The translations under genes and the position numbers were made by a program. Positions 55,501-62,694 of a stretch of 64,000 nucleotides of DNA are shown here, piece by piece; the stretch's first letter is position 1, and each line of letters begins with the position of its first letter. The DNA lies in assembly GCF_000368065.1 (NCBI RefSeq), contig NZ_KB851200.1:1543204-1607203 (forward strand), given 5' to 3'. Under the pieces are notes generated by a model. That model saw nothing but the letters and a program-made list of their open reading frames with translations, made no database searches and was not told where the DNA came from. Origin of the DNA: Acinetobacter seifertii (lineage in GTDB: Bacteria > Pseudomonadota > Gammaproteobacteria > Pseudomonadales > Moraxellaceae).

Positions 55501-56028
55501 TTTGACCACCAAAGGTAAAATGACTAAGGCAGAAATTAAGTACCCGATAACTTGCGGGATACCTAAAGCAAGCTCAAGTGCCATCGCCATAATGGCAGCT
55601 TCAAACGCAAGCAAAATAAAGGTAAAGCTGGCATAAATTAGAGATGTAATGGTCGAGCCAATGTAGCCAAAACCTGCACCACGAGTAAGCAAATCGACGT
55701 CTACATTATATTTTGCGGCGTAGTAACTAATCGGCCAACTGGTTAAGAATATGATGGTACATACGACAATTGCTGCCCATACTGCATTGCTAAAGCCATA
55801 CTGCCAAAGCATGGTCGCCCCAATGGCTTCCATAGCCAAAAAGCTAACGGTCGAAATTGCGGTGTTGGTAACCGTCCAAGGTGACCATTTTCTTACTGAG
55901 GTAGGTGCATAGCGGAGCGCATAATCTTCGATACTTTCATCTGCCACCCAAATATTATATTCACGGCGTGTTTTGATCACACGTTGTGGCGCTTGTTGGG
56001 GGCGTGAAGAATCTGGCATAACACTCAT
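52564..56028 (-). CDS. NCS1 permease-hybrid histidine kinase fusion (transporter-type sensor)
   Basis: A 1,154-residue fusion. Residues about 30-485 form an NCS1 permease domain with SIEDYALRYAPTSVRKWSPW, LLTRGAGFGYIGSTITSLIY and LVCLAQIKINMTNAYAGSLA. A Cys motif with CX2C pairs at 506/509 and 529/532 follows, then two helices near 573-590 and 616-640. HisKA has His693 in IGISHELRTPLNSILGYSQL; the ATPase domain has NLLGNALKFT and GGFTGTGLGLPIVKLL; a receiver domain carries Asp980 in LILMDLNMPLMGGWE. About 70 residues at the C-terminus are unassigned. The pattern is analogous to CbrA, where an SLC5 transporter is joined to a kinase, but the transporter family differs. Substrate unknown, maybe a purine, pyrimidine, allantoin or hydantoin. 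Confidence 0.93.
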   Translation of the reverse strand: MSVMPDSSRPQQAPQRVIKTRREYNIWVADESIEDYALRYAPTSVRKWSPWTVTNTAISTVSFLAMEAIGATMLWQYGFSNAVWAAIVVCTIIFLTSWPISYYAAKYNVDVDLLTRGAGFGYIGSTITSLIYASFTFILLAFEAAIMAMALELALGIPQVIGYLISALVILPLVVKGIGFINKVQAITQPIWLLLLLLPWFFVLWKQPQILSSSLHFVGAVSNSTDFNLYYFGAACTLIFSFVIQIGEQADYLRFLPQQEKNRTAWRFAVFLGGPSWIIFGFLKVLMGMLLMVLAFQLFIPVSELDNPTYLYWAAYQQFIPNPQLALILTLALVCLAQIKINMTNAYAGSLAWSNFFARLTHSHPGRIVWLLFNVFIAIVLMEMGISHAVERILGLYSNIALAWIGAVVADLIICKPLGLSPKGIEFRRAYLYDINPVGVGALLIASVLSMLSYLGFFGLMAKGLASFIALGSAVLCVPVIAYLTKGKYYIARQPEKIQATSVANCVVCERDYELADMAGCPAYNGTICSLCCSLEARCHDLCKPDARWSVQLKKAIWQYLPERWASRLNSRVSLYLLLTLGLSIVLAVSLSLVYIQEKTYLETINAAGVPQLFTLFVKIYTILFLLMSVAAWWLVLNDESRRNAEIETRQQTALLIDEIAAHEVTSKDLQDARISAERANDAKSRYVIGISHELRTPLNSILGYSQLLQKQEQLSEQGKMALGVISRSGQHLTSLIDGLLDLARIETGKISLNVVDVHFPNFIEQIIQMFQPQFEQKNLQFVYEIGENLPHYVRTDKKRLEQVLINLLGNALKFTTNGTITLKVEYRFQTAYFEIRDTGCGIAEADLERIFNPFERGSNVVQGGFTGTGLGLPIVKLLVDLLGGQLSVTSQLNQGSQFKIKFYLPSKEVVHPISNVYSNQITGYQGERKRILVVDNEAVDRGLVANFLKPLGFMIEEAESGIDCLRRVPIFQPNLILMDLNMPLMGGWETARLLRQNNITNVPILIISANAGEREVNPQDAVLSEDFMLKPIDLNLLLSKIGDKLGLIWIDSKSDANLENNEVQALDVKVFKQEQATVHTSITQPENNDLLDLPQSLQQLNDLIGQGYIRGIQQTLTQCRQNFPEHDELWEQLEQAIQKFDLKHAQRLIQDKQ

Positions 56029-56099
56029 GTTTTGGATGGGGCTGCATTAAATCCAGCAATCCTTATGCCAAAAGTTATTTATCATGGCGATTTTCTCGA

Positions 56100-56126
56100 A
56101 TACGCACATATACGCAAAATAACGTA
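56100..56126. promoter_or_regulatory. Phased repeats in the divergent promoter of the permease and permease-kinase
   Basis: ATACGCA occurs at 56100-56106 and 56110-56116, 10 bp apart, followed by a related AACGTAT at 56121-56127 in an imperfect AAAATAACGTATTTT palindrome. The spacing puts the copies on the same face of the helix. They lie about 100 bases before the permease ATG and 72 before the kinase ATG. A binding site for the LuxR-type response regulator is a reasonable inference. Confidence 0.4.
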
Positions 56127-56223
56127 TTTTCAATTTTTCCCAAAAATCACACACTCAAAACCATCAAAAAACAATGATCAATATTTGTGTTGATTGACCG
56201 AAAATGATTGGGAGATTGATGTT

Positions 56224-57840
56224 ATGAGTGTATCTGAACATCCAAATCTGGACACTGTGCAAGGTACAGATTCACAAAAAGCCGTGAATGAAACCTTAGA
56301 AGATTATACTTTACGTTATGCTCCACACAGCTTTCGGCGCTGGAGCCCCAAAGTTGTCGCTATTACTGCACTTGGTGGTATTGCCTATCTTGCTGACTTT
56401 TCTATTGGCGCCAGTATTGGTATGTCTTACGGAACAACCAATGCTGTTTTCTCCATTTTATTTGCAGCGATTATTATCTTCTTAACCGGCATTCCTTTAG
56501 CCTACTACGCAGCACGCTATAACATCGACCTTGACTTGATTACCCGCGGTGCAGGTTTTGGTTATATCGGATCAGTTCTTACTAGTATCATTTTTGCCAG
56601 TTTCACATTTATTTTCTTTGCCCTTGAAGGTTCAATCATGGCGCAAGGGTTATTGCTCGGTTTAGGCATTCCGCTTTGGGCTGGTTACCTCATCTCAACC
56701 ATTATGGTGATTCCACTGGTGATTTACGGCATGAAAGCCTTGAGTAAATTACAAGTTTGGACTACCCCACTTTGGCTCATTCTGATGATTGGTCCTGTGG
56801 CCTACTTGATTTATCAAGAACCAACCTTAGTTAGCCAATTTGCTACTTTTACAGGTAAAGAAGGTTTTGCAACTGTAGACATGGCAGCAATCATGTTAGG
56901 TGCTGGTATTTGTTTATCGTTAATCATGCAAATTGGTGAACAAATTGATTACTTACGTTTCATGCCTGCAAAAACAAAAGAAAACAGCAAAGCATGGTGG
57001 GCAGCCGTTATTTCAGCAGGTCCGGGTTGGGTAATTTTAGGGGCAATCAAACAAATTATTGGGGCATTTTTAGGATTCTATTTACTTACTAAAATACCGG
57101 GCGTAAACAGCACTGAACCTGTTCAACAGTTTAATGCAGCGTTTCATGACATGCTTCCGGGTTGGGCTGCTTTAACACTTGCAGTGATTTTGGTGGTTAT
57201 TTCTCAAATTAAAATTAATGTGACCAATGCTTACTCTGGTTCCCTTGCATGGACAAGTGCCTACACACGTATTAGCAAACATTATCCGGGTCGTATTGTC
57301 TTTGTGATGGTGAACTTAGCAATTGCGCTTGCTTTAATGGAAGGCAACATGTTTGCGGTACTAGGTAAAATCTTAGGGTTCTATTCAAACTTTGCGATTG
57401 CATGGGTTGTAGTTGTTGCAACAGACATTTCAATCAACAAATATGTTTTAAAACTTTCACCGAAAGAACCAGAATATCGCCGTGACATGCTCTACAACGT
57501 AAACCCTGTCGGTATGGTTGCGTTCCTTGTATCAGCTGGCCTATCAATTGCAGCATTCTTTGGCTTGCTTGGTAGTTTCTTGGCGCCTTACTCACCGCTT
57601 ATCGCACTTGTACTTGCCTTTGTATTAACACCAATCATGGGCTTATTAACCAAAGGAAAATACTACATCAAGTCACACGATGACGGCATTAAAGAACCAC
57701 GTTACGATGCTGAAGGTACACCTGTAGCAACTGTTTATCACTGCCGTGTATGTGAGCAAGGTTATGAGCGTCCAGATATTATGTTCTCTCACAAACATAA
57801 CGGCACGATCTGTTCTTTGTGTAAAACACTCGATGCTTAA
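56224..57840 (+). CDS. NCS1 family permease with C-terminal CX2C-X19-CX2C motif
   Basis: A 538-residue permease with about 12 helices. ETLEDYTLRYAPHSFRRWSP, LITRGAGFGYIGSVLTSIIF and VISQIKINVTNAYSGSLAWT match the permease domain of the divergent kinase closely. The C-terminal cytoplasmic tail has C507, C510, C530 and C533, spaced exactly as in the kinase. The ATG at 56224 is set by GGGAG 9 bases upstream; TTG at 56194 is less likely. It is the probable transporter whose substrate the kinase senses, and a probable target of the response regulator. Confidence 0.9.
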   Translation: MSVSEHPNLDTVQGTDSQKAVNETLEDYTLRYAPHSFRRWSPKVVAITALGGIAYLADFSIGASIGMSYGTTNAVFSILFAAIIIFLTGIPLAYYAARYNIDLDLITRGAGFGYIGSVLTSIIFASFTFIFFALEGSIMAQGLLLGLGIPLWAGYLISTIMVIPLVIYGMKALSKLQVWTTPLWLILMIGPVAYLIYQEPTLVSQFATFTGKEGFATVDMAAIMLGAGICLSLIMQIGEQIDYLRFMPAKTKENSKAWWAAVISAGPGWVILGAIKQIIGAFLGFYLLTKIPGVNSTEPVQQFNAAFHDMLPGWAALTLAVILVVISQIKINVTNAYSGSLAWTSAYTRISKHYPGRIVFVMVNLAIALALMEGNMFAVLGKILGFYSNFAIAWVVVVATDISINKYVLKLSPKEPEYRRDMLYNVNPVGMVAFLVSAGLSIAAFFGLLGSFLAPYSPLIALVLAFVLTPIMGLLTKGKYYIKSHDDGIKEPRYDAEGTPVATVYHCRVCEQGYERPDIMFSHKHNGTICSLCKTLDA

Positions 57841-57854
57841 ATACTCTCGAAACT

Positions 57855-57883
57855 AAAAAAGAAGCTTTAAAGCTTCTTTTTTT
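57855..57883. terminator. Bidirectional terminator after the NCS1 permease
   Basis: AAAAAAGAAGCTTT and AAAGCTTCTTTTTT form a perfect stem between the convergent permease and Lrp genes, with A- and T-rich ends for both strands. Confidence 0.9.
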
Positions 57884-57897
57884 ATATCTGATGATTC

Positions 57898-58353
57898 TTA
57901 GCCAATCGGAAATAAACGTTCAGGTACTACATCTTTCATCACAATGGTTGAGATGAGTCGTTGCACACTTGGAATAGCTGATAATTTTTCATCGTACAAA
58001 CGCTGAAAAGCCGGTAAATCTTTAGCCACCACATGCAACAAGTAATCTGGCTCACCAAACAAACGCTGAGCCTGAATAATTTGCGGGATGTCTATCACAG
58101 CATTTTCAAACTTCTCGACGGCCTGTTTATCGCCTTCTTTAAGCGTAATAAAAACAATCGCTGAAAATTCAAAACCGACTAAATTCGGATCGAGCTCTGC
58201 CCGATAGCCTTTAATAGCTCCCGACTCCTCTAAAGCCTTCACTCGTCTGTGACAAGGTGAAATGCTCAAACCGACTTTTTCTGCCAATTCGGTGATAGAT
58301 AATCGGCCATTTAATTGCAATTCAGCAAGAATCTTTTTATCTGTGCGATCCAT
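57898..58353 (-). CDS. Lrp/AsnC family transcriptional regulator
   Basis: A 151-residue Lrp-type regulator. DRTDKKILAELQLNGRLSIT and LAEKVGLSISPCHRRVKALE form the helix-turn-helix. The RAM ligand-binding domain has SAIVFITLKEGDKQAVEKFE and GEPDYLLHVVAKDLPAFQRL. It is divergent from a LysE-type exporter with about 156 bases between starts. Lrp-type regulators next to LysE exporters usually sense the exported amino acid. Confidence 0.92.
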   Translation of the reverse strand: MDRTDKKILAELQLNGRLSITELAEKVGLSISPCHRRVKALEESGAIKGYRAELDPNLVGFEFSAIVFITLKEGDKQAVEKFENAVIDIPQIIQAQRLFGEPDYLLHVVAKDLPAFQRLYDEKLSAIPSVQRLISTIVMKDVVPERLFPIG

Positions 58354-58509
58354 TTAGAAAAATTTACCCCAAATGAGTGTGATATGAGCAAACATTTAAA
58401 AGCACATTCTAAATACATGAGCATATTATTTTCAACAAGCTCGAATAAATAGGGATTTTTTCTAAACCACGAGCGAAACCTTTGGAAAATAGTTTGCCGA
58501 GATAAGCAT

Positions 58510-59121
58510 ATGGCTTTTAACATTTTTATTGCATTTTGGAGTGTCTCCATTCTTTTTATTATTACGCCAGGGGCAGACTGGGCCTATGCCATTTCGGCAG
58601 GCATTAAAGGTAAAGTCGTTGTACCAGCTGTTGCAGGTATGCTATTTGGGCACTTTATTACAATTTTATTAGTAGCGGCTGGTGTTGGGCTGCTTGTAGC
58701 AAATAATCCAACTGCACTCATGATCCTAACAATTGCAGGTTCTGCTTATTTGTTATGGATGGGAATAAACTTATTACTTACCCCTCCTACTCCAAATCAG
58801 TCTGGTTCTGAAAAGGCTCAGTCATGGTTGAGCTGGGCTACCAAAGGCGTTTATGTGAGTGGCTTAAACCCGAAAGTTTTTTTACTTTTTTTAGCGCTGC
58901 TTCCTCAATTTATTGACACTACTGCTTCATGGTCAGTGACAACACAAATTCTTGCCTTTGGTGTTGTCCACATGATTAGCTGCGCGATTATTTACTTAAT
59001 GGTAGGTTATGGTTCAGAAGCTATTTTGAAAACCAGACCACAGGCAGCACAGTTAGTCGGCCGTTTTTCAGGTGGTTTGATGGTCGTTATCGCAACGTGC
59101 TTATTGATCGGGCAAATTTAA
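58510..59121 (+). CDS. LysE/RhtB family amino acid exporter
   Basis: A 203-residue exporter with six helices. IAFWSVSILFIITPGADWAY is the first helix with the PGAD motif, YLLWMGINLLLTPP and KGVYVSGLNPKVFLLFLALL carry the family motif NPK. It diverges from the Lrp gene and converges on the umuDAb-like gene with a hairpin between. Substrate probably an amino acid, likely the Lrp ligand. Confidence 0.9.
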   Translation: MAFNIFIAFWSVSILFIITPGADWAYAISAGIKGKVVVPAVAGMLFGHFITILLVAAGVGLLVANNPTALMILTIAGSAYLLWMGINLLLTPPTPNQSGSEKAQSWLSWATKGVYVSGLNPKVFLLFLALLPQFIDTTASWSVTTQILAFGVVHMISCAIIYLMVGYGSEAILKTRPQAAQLVGRFSGGLMVVIATCLLIGQI

Positions 59122-59132
59122 AAGTCATTCAA

Positions 59133-59169
59133 CGAAAAGTTACTGACTCACTTTTCGGGTCAGCAACTT
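59133..59169. terminator. Hairpin region between the exporter and umuDAb-like genes
   Basis: Two alternative stems overlap: CGAAAAGT (59133-59140) with ACTTTTCG (59150-59157), and AAGTTACTGAC with GTCAGCAACTT (about 59137-59169, one mismatch). They sit between convergent stops and probably terminate both genes. Confidence 0.65.
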
Positions 59170-59192
59170 GAATAGTAAAATATAAGAAAAAT

Positions 59193-59804
59193 TTATCTCA
59201 TTCGTTTGAGGTTATAAGTCACCACTCCCCAAATAACCAGTTCTTGCCCCTCTTCAATATAAATATTTTGATAATCAGGGTTTTCTGCTTTTAGCCAAAC
59301 TTTAGGCGGCTTAAATTGACTATCAATCATTAAGCGCTTAACGGTGAAATCATTGTCGATGAGTGCAATCACAATATCACCCGATTTAGCAGGAATACTA
59401 CGGTCCACAATAAGCGGATCATTAATATCAATTCCAGCATCTAACATAGACAACGAATTGGCTTTGACAATAAAGGTGGCATTTTCATTTCTAATTAAAT
59501 ATTCATTTAAATCGAGCGCTTGCTCAATATCATCTTGTGCTGGTGATGGGAAACCCGCAGCAACACGCTCTGTTGCCAAAGGAATCTGATAAATTCTATC
59601 GTTGTTTGGATGAACCTGTTGTATTTTTAGTTTTGAACTAAAATCTGTCTGGTTATCAGTTTTGACATTATTCAGTAACCAATTTTTGATAAAGTTGACT
59701 TGAGATTCAGGAACACGAATCACTTTGGTGGGTTCATTGAACTGTGCTTTACGACCAGCATTTTCCCGTGCACCGCCATGCTCGAATTCTTTTTTCTTTG
59801 GCAT
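59193..59804 (-). CDS. umuDAb: LexA/UmuD-like self-cleaving repressor, UmuDAb
   Basis: A 203-residue S24 peptidase-type regulator of the UmuDAb type from Acinetobacter. Residues 1-60 are a basic, non-UmuD DNA-binding region; the autocleavage site is Ala83-Gly84 (TERVAAGFPSPAQ). The catalytic dyad is Ser119 (ANSLSM) and Lys156 (DFTVKRLM), the same positions as published for UmuDAb. RecA filaments induce its cleavage after DNA damage, relieving repression of ddrR, its own gene and error-prone polymerase genes. GGAGG lies 4 bases before the ATG. The divergent ddrR-like gene and SOS box match this identity. Confidence 0.93.
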   Translation of the reverse strand: MPKKKEFEHGGARENAGRKAQFNEPTKVIRVPESQVNFIKNWLLNNVKTDNQTDFSSKLKIQQVHPNNDRIYQIPLATERVAAGFPSPAQDDIEQALDLNEYLIRNENATFIVKANSLSMLDAGIDINDPLIVDRSIPAKSGDIVIALIDNDFTVKRLMIDSQFKPPKVWLKAENPDYQNIYIEEGQELVIWGVVTYNLKRMR

Positions 59805-59848
59805 ACCGCCTCCATCTCACCGTTCAAATCCTACACAAACAATGTAAC

Positions 59849-59869
59849 TTGAAAAAGTTACATTTTCAA
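59849..59869. promoter_or_regulatory. SOS box (UmuDAb/DdrR operator)
   Basis: A 21-bp palindromic site with TTGAAAAA and TTTTCAA arms around GTTACA, matching the Acinetobacter SOS box. A second overlapping symmetry, AATGTAACTT against AAGTTACATT at 59841-59864, extends it. It lies between umuDAb and ddrR, 45 bases from the umuDAb start. A possible promoter for ddrR, TTGACG (59871-59876) and AACAAT (59894-59899), abuts it. Confidence 0.85.
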
Positions 59870-60087
59870 GTTGACGAAATATTTTTTTTGCATAACAATA
59901 AATCTCATGATCAGATTTTAATCCATTTTTCTTTTAACAGGGATGCTAAAACGAAAATGGCAATTTGAAGAAAATCAAAACCTATTGTGAAATAGTCCTT
60001 ATTACTGACTGTTTTGATTTTTATCAAATGAAATTCTGGATACTTAAATATGAGTTAGATTCAGTTTTTGGTATGGAGACATGCGAA

Positions 60088-60324
60088 ATGAAAAATCAAC
60101 GTGATGCAGTTTTAGGTTATGCAAATGAGCAACATGCTTACTTTATCCGTCTTATTGAAAATGATGCGGTATTAGGTGAAAGCTATGGAATTTTCTGTGA
60201 AAATCCGGAAAGTGAAGCAGCCGAAAGTATTATGACGACACTATTTTTAAAGAAATCTTTTTGGTTAAATGGCTCAGAATTTACAGATATTGTAAAAGGC
60301 CTACACCCTCTTACTCACTCATAA
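60088..60324 (+). CDS. ddrR: DdrR-like DNA-damage-inducible corepressor
   Basis: A 78-residue protein divergent from umuDAb, the standard position of ddrR in Acinetobacter. The sequence has MKNQRDAVLGYANEQHAYFI and SYGIFCENPESEAAESIMTT with LKKSFWLNGSEFTDIVKGLH. DdrR has no DNA-binding domain and acts with UmuDAb to repress SOS genes. GGAG 8 bases upstream supports the ATG at 60088. In-frame ATG at 60073 would give 83 residues, and the open frame extends further. A hairpin terminator follows. Confidence 0.82.
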   Translation: MKNQRDAVLGYANEQHAYFIRLIENDAVLGESYGIFCENPESEAAESIMTTLFLKKSFWLNGSEFTDIVKGLHPLTHS

Positions 60325-60342
60325 GTTTATAAAAATTATAAA

Positions 60343-60371
60343 AATAGAGGAGGCATAATGCCTCCTCTATT
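60343..60371. terminator. Bidirectional hairpin between ddrR and katE
   Basis: AATAGAGGAGGCAT at 60343-60356 pairs with ATGCCTCCTCTATT at 60358-60371. On the minus strand it is followed by TTTTATAATTTTT, which fits a katE terminator; on the plus strand it can end ddrR. Confidence 0.8.
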
Positions 60372-60496
60372 CTCAAAAACTATCTGCTTAAGACGTAAAA
60401 CGTCCAGAGGCATCGCGTTTTTGATTACCACATTATTGTCGTAGTTAAGGCCGCAATTTCATTTAGTTAAAAAATTAACTTTCAGGGCTTTTTTAT

Positions 60497-62641
60497 TTAA
60501 GCCGGTACGTGTGCGGCTATTTGTTCTCGTGACCAAACACGATGAGCTTTAATCAGATTTTTAAATTTTTCAGCAATATGCTGGAATTCATCTTCTATTA
60601 AAGTTCCTTCATCTGCAACTAAACCAAGTGGCTCAAGCAAATCAGATTTATTACCTAAAAATGCAATTGGTTTTAAATGCTTATAAGCTTCGAGTACATA
60701 ATGGCGTGCTACCCCATCTTGCATCACTGCATTTAAATTATCGCCATCTGGAACAATCACCGCATCATAAGCAATTGAAGGTTCAGCCATTTGCATGCCA
60801 TCAGCCACAATAACGTTATCTTTATGGTCTTTTACCGGAGCCAAACTCGGCGCTAGTAAATGAACAACCACACCTTCTTTAATTGCCCAATTTTTAATAG
60901 CTTCAAGTGTATCTGACTTCACAAGATTATGAATAAGTACAGCAACTTTTCTACCTTGAATATCCTCAGGTGGGAAAGCTAAAAGAGATAACTTGGCGGA
61001 TTTTTCAATTGCTGTTTTCTTATAATCTAAGGTTAAGTCAGGCACTTCAATACCTAGGTTCGCACCGACTTGACGTGCCAAATCGAGGTCAATATTTGCC
61101 AAAATTTGTTGAACTTGGCGCTCACGAATATACTTTCTTTGAACTTTACTTAACTCAAAAGTATAGGCATCGACCACGTGTTTTTGCTCATGCGGTGCAA
61201 GGCTTTTGTAATAAAGTCGAGGCTGTGAAAAATAGTCAGAGAATGTCTCACTTCTTTGACGAAGTTTATGTCCACTAATTTTTTCAGGATAACTTTCAAA
61301 ACCACCATTTGATGCTGCTGGCGGTGTCTCAACTGGCCAATTTCCATCAATTGAGTTTGGTTGATATGAGGCTTGGCCTTTATGGATGGTATGTTGATGA
61401 ATGCCATCACGTTGATTGTTATGGAATGGGCACACTGGTTTATTAATCGGAATTTGGTGGAAGTTTGGTCCACCTAAACGGCTTAATTGGGTATCTGTAT
61501 ATGAAAATAAACGTGCTTGTAAAAGTGGGTCATCCGTAAAATCGATACCAGGTACTACATGGCCCGGACAGAAAGCCACCTGCTCTGTTTCAGCAAAGAA
61601 GTTATCGACATTTCTATTTAAAACAAATCGGCCAATTGGCGTAACAGGAACTAATTCTTCAGGAATAATTTTGGTTGGGTCCAATAAATCGAAGTCAAAG
61701 TTCATTTCATCATCTTCTTCAACAATCTGCACGCCGAGTTCCCATTCTGGATAAAAACCTTGCTCAATTGCTTCATAAAGATCACGACGGTGGAAATCAG
61801 GGTCTTTACCCGCAAGTTTCTGAGCTTCATCCCATACCAATGCACTCAAACCTTGTTTTGGTGTCCAGTGAAATTTCACGAAATGTGATTTACCTTCGGC
61901 ATTAATTAGACGGAAGGTATGCACACCAAACCCTTGAATTGAACGTAAATTACGTGGAATCGCACGGTCTGACATTGCCCAAATTACCGCATGTGCTGAC
62001 TCAGGAACCAAGGACACAAAATCCCAGAAAGTATCATGCGCAGTTGCCCCTGTTGGCATTTCTGTATCGGGTTCAGGTTTTACTGCATGGACAAAGTCCG
62101 GAAACTTAATACCATCTTGCACAAAAAAGACAGGTGCGTTATTACCCACTAAGTCAAAGTTACCTTCTTGGGTATAAAACTTAATGGCAAAACCGCGAAT
62201 ATCACGGACAGTGTCAGCTGAACCACGCGGCCCTTGCACTGTTGAAAAGCGTACAAAAATAGGCGTCTGAATGGTTGGGTCTGTTAAGAACCCAGCTTTG
62301 GTCAAACGTTCATTTCCTTCATATGCCTGAAAATAACCATGTGCCCCTACACCACGTGCATGCACAATACGCTCAGGTATACGCTCATGGTCAAAGTGGG
62401 TGATTTTTTCTCTTAAAATGAAATCTTCCAATAAAGTTGAGCCACGAATACCCGCTCTTAAGCTATTTTGGTTATCCGCTATTTTAACCCCCTGATTGGT
62501 GGTTAATGCCTCATTGGTTGCATCATCTCTTACGGTGTCTAACTGTTCAGTTTTCTGGGTAGTATTGGCTTTATTTGCTGCATCGGGGCCAGCCATTTCA
62601 CTTGTTTTATTAGTTAATTTAGTTTTGTCGTTCATGTCCAT
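60497..62641 (-). CDS. katE: Catalase HPII, large-subunit clade
   Basis: A 714-residue haem catalase that splits hydrogen peroxide. [20 protein letters not shown] has the active-site His, [20 protein letters not shown] the active-site Asn, and the haem Tyr is in [15 protein letters not shown] flavodoxin-like C-terminal domain of about 150 residues ([20 protein letters not shown] on) marks the large HPII type. Start ATG 62641 or 62635; the latter has AGGT at a better distance. It begins 53 bases after the iron-enzyme gene on the same strand, with which it may be co-transcribed. The first 60 residues are Asn/Thr/Lys-rich and likely flexible. Confidence 0.94.
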   Translation of the reverse strand: MDMNDKTKLTNKTSEMAGPDAANKANTTQKTEQLDTVRDDATNEALTTNQGVKIADNQNSLRAGIRGSTLLEDFILREKITHFDHERIPERIVHARGVGAHGYFQAYEGNERLTKAGFLTDPTIQTPIFVRFSTVQGPRGSADTVRDIRGFAIKFYTQEGNFDLVGNNAPVFFVQDGIKFPDFVHAVKPEPDTEMPTGATAHDTFWDFVSLVPESAHAVIWAMSDRAIPRNLRSIQGFGVHTFRLINAEGKSHFVKFHWTPKQGLSALVWDEAQKLAGKDPDFHRRDLYEAIEQGFYPEWELGVQIVEEDDEMNFDFDLLDPTKIIPEELVPVTPIGRFVLNRNVDNFFAETEQVAFCPGHVVPGIDFTDDPLLQARLFSYTDTQLSRLGGPNFHQIPINKPVCPFHNNQRDGIHQHTIHKGQASYQPNSIDGNWPVETPPAASNGGFESYPEKISGHKLRQRSETFSDYFSQPRLYYKSLAPHEQKHVVDAYTFELSKVQRKYIRERQVQQILANIDLDLARQVGANLGIEVPDLTLDYKKTAIEKSAKLSLLAFPPEDIQGRKVAVLIHNLVKSDTLEAIKNWAIKEGVVVHLLAPSLAPVKDHKDNVIVADGMQMAEPSIAYDAVIVPDGDNLNAVMQDGVARHYVLEAYKHLKPIAFLGNKSDLLEPLGLVADEGTLIEDEFQHIAEKFKNLIKAHRVWSREQIAAHVPA

Positions 62642-62694
62642 TACCTATGTTTTGAAAGTTAAACTTGGGGTTGAAGTTGAAAACGTTTATCAAA

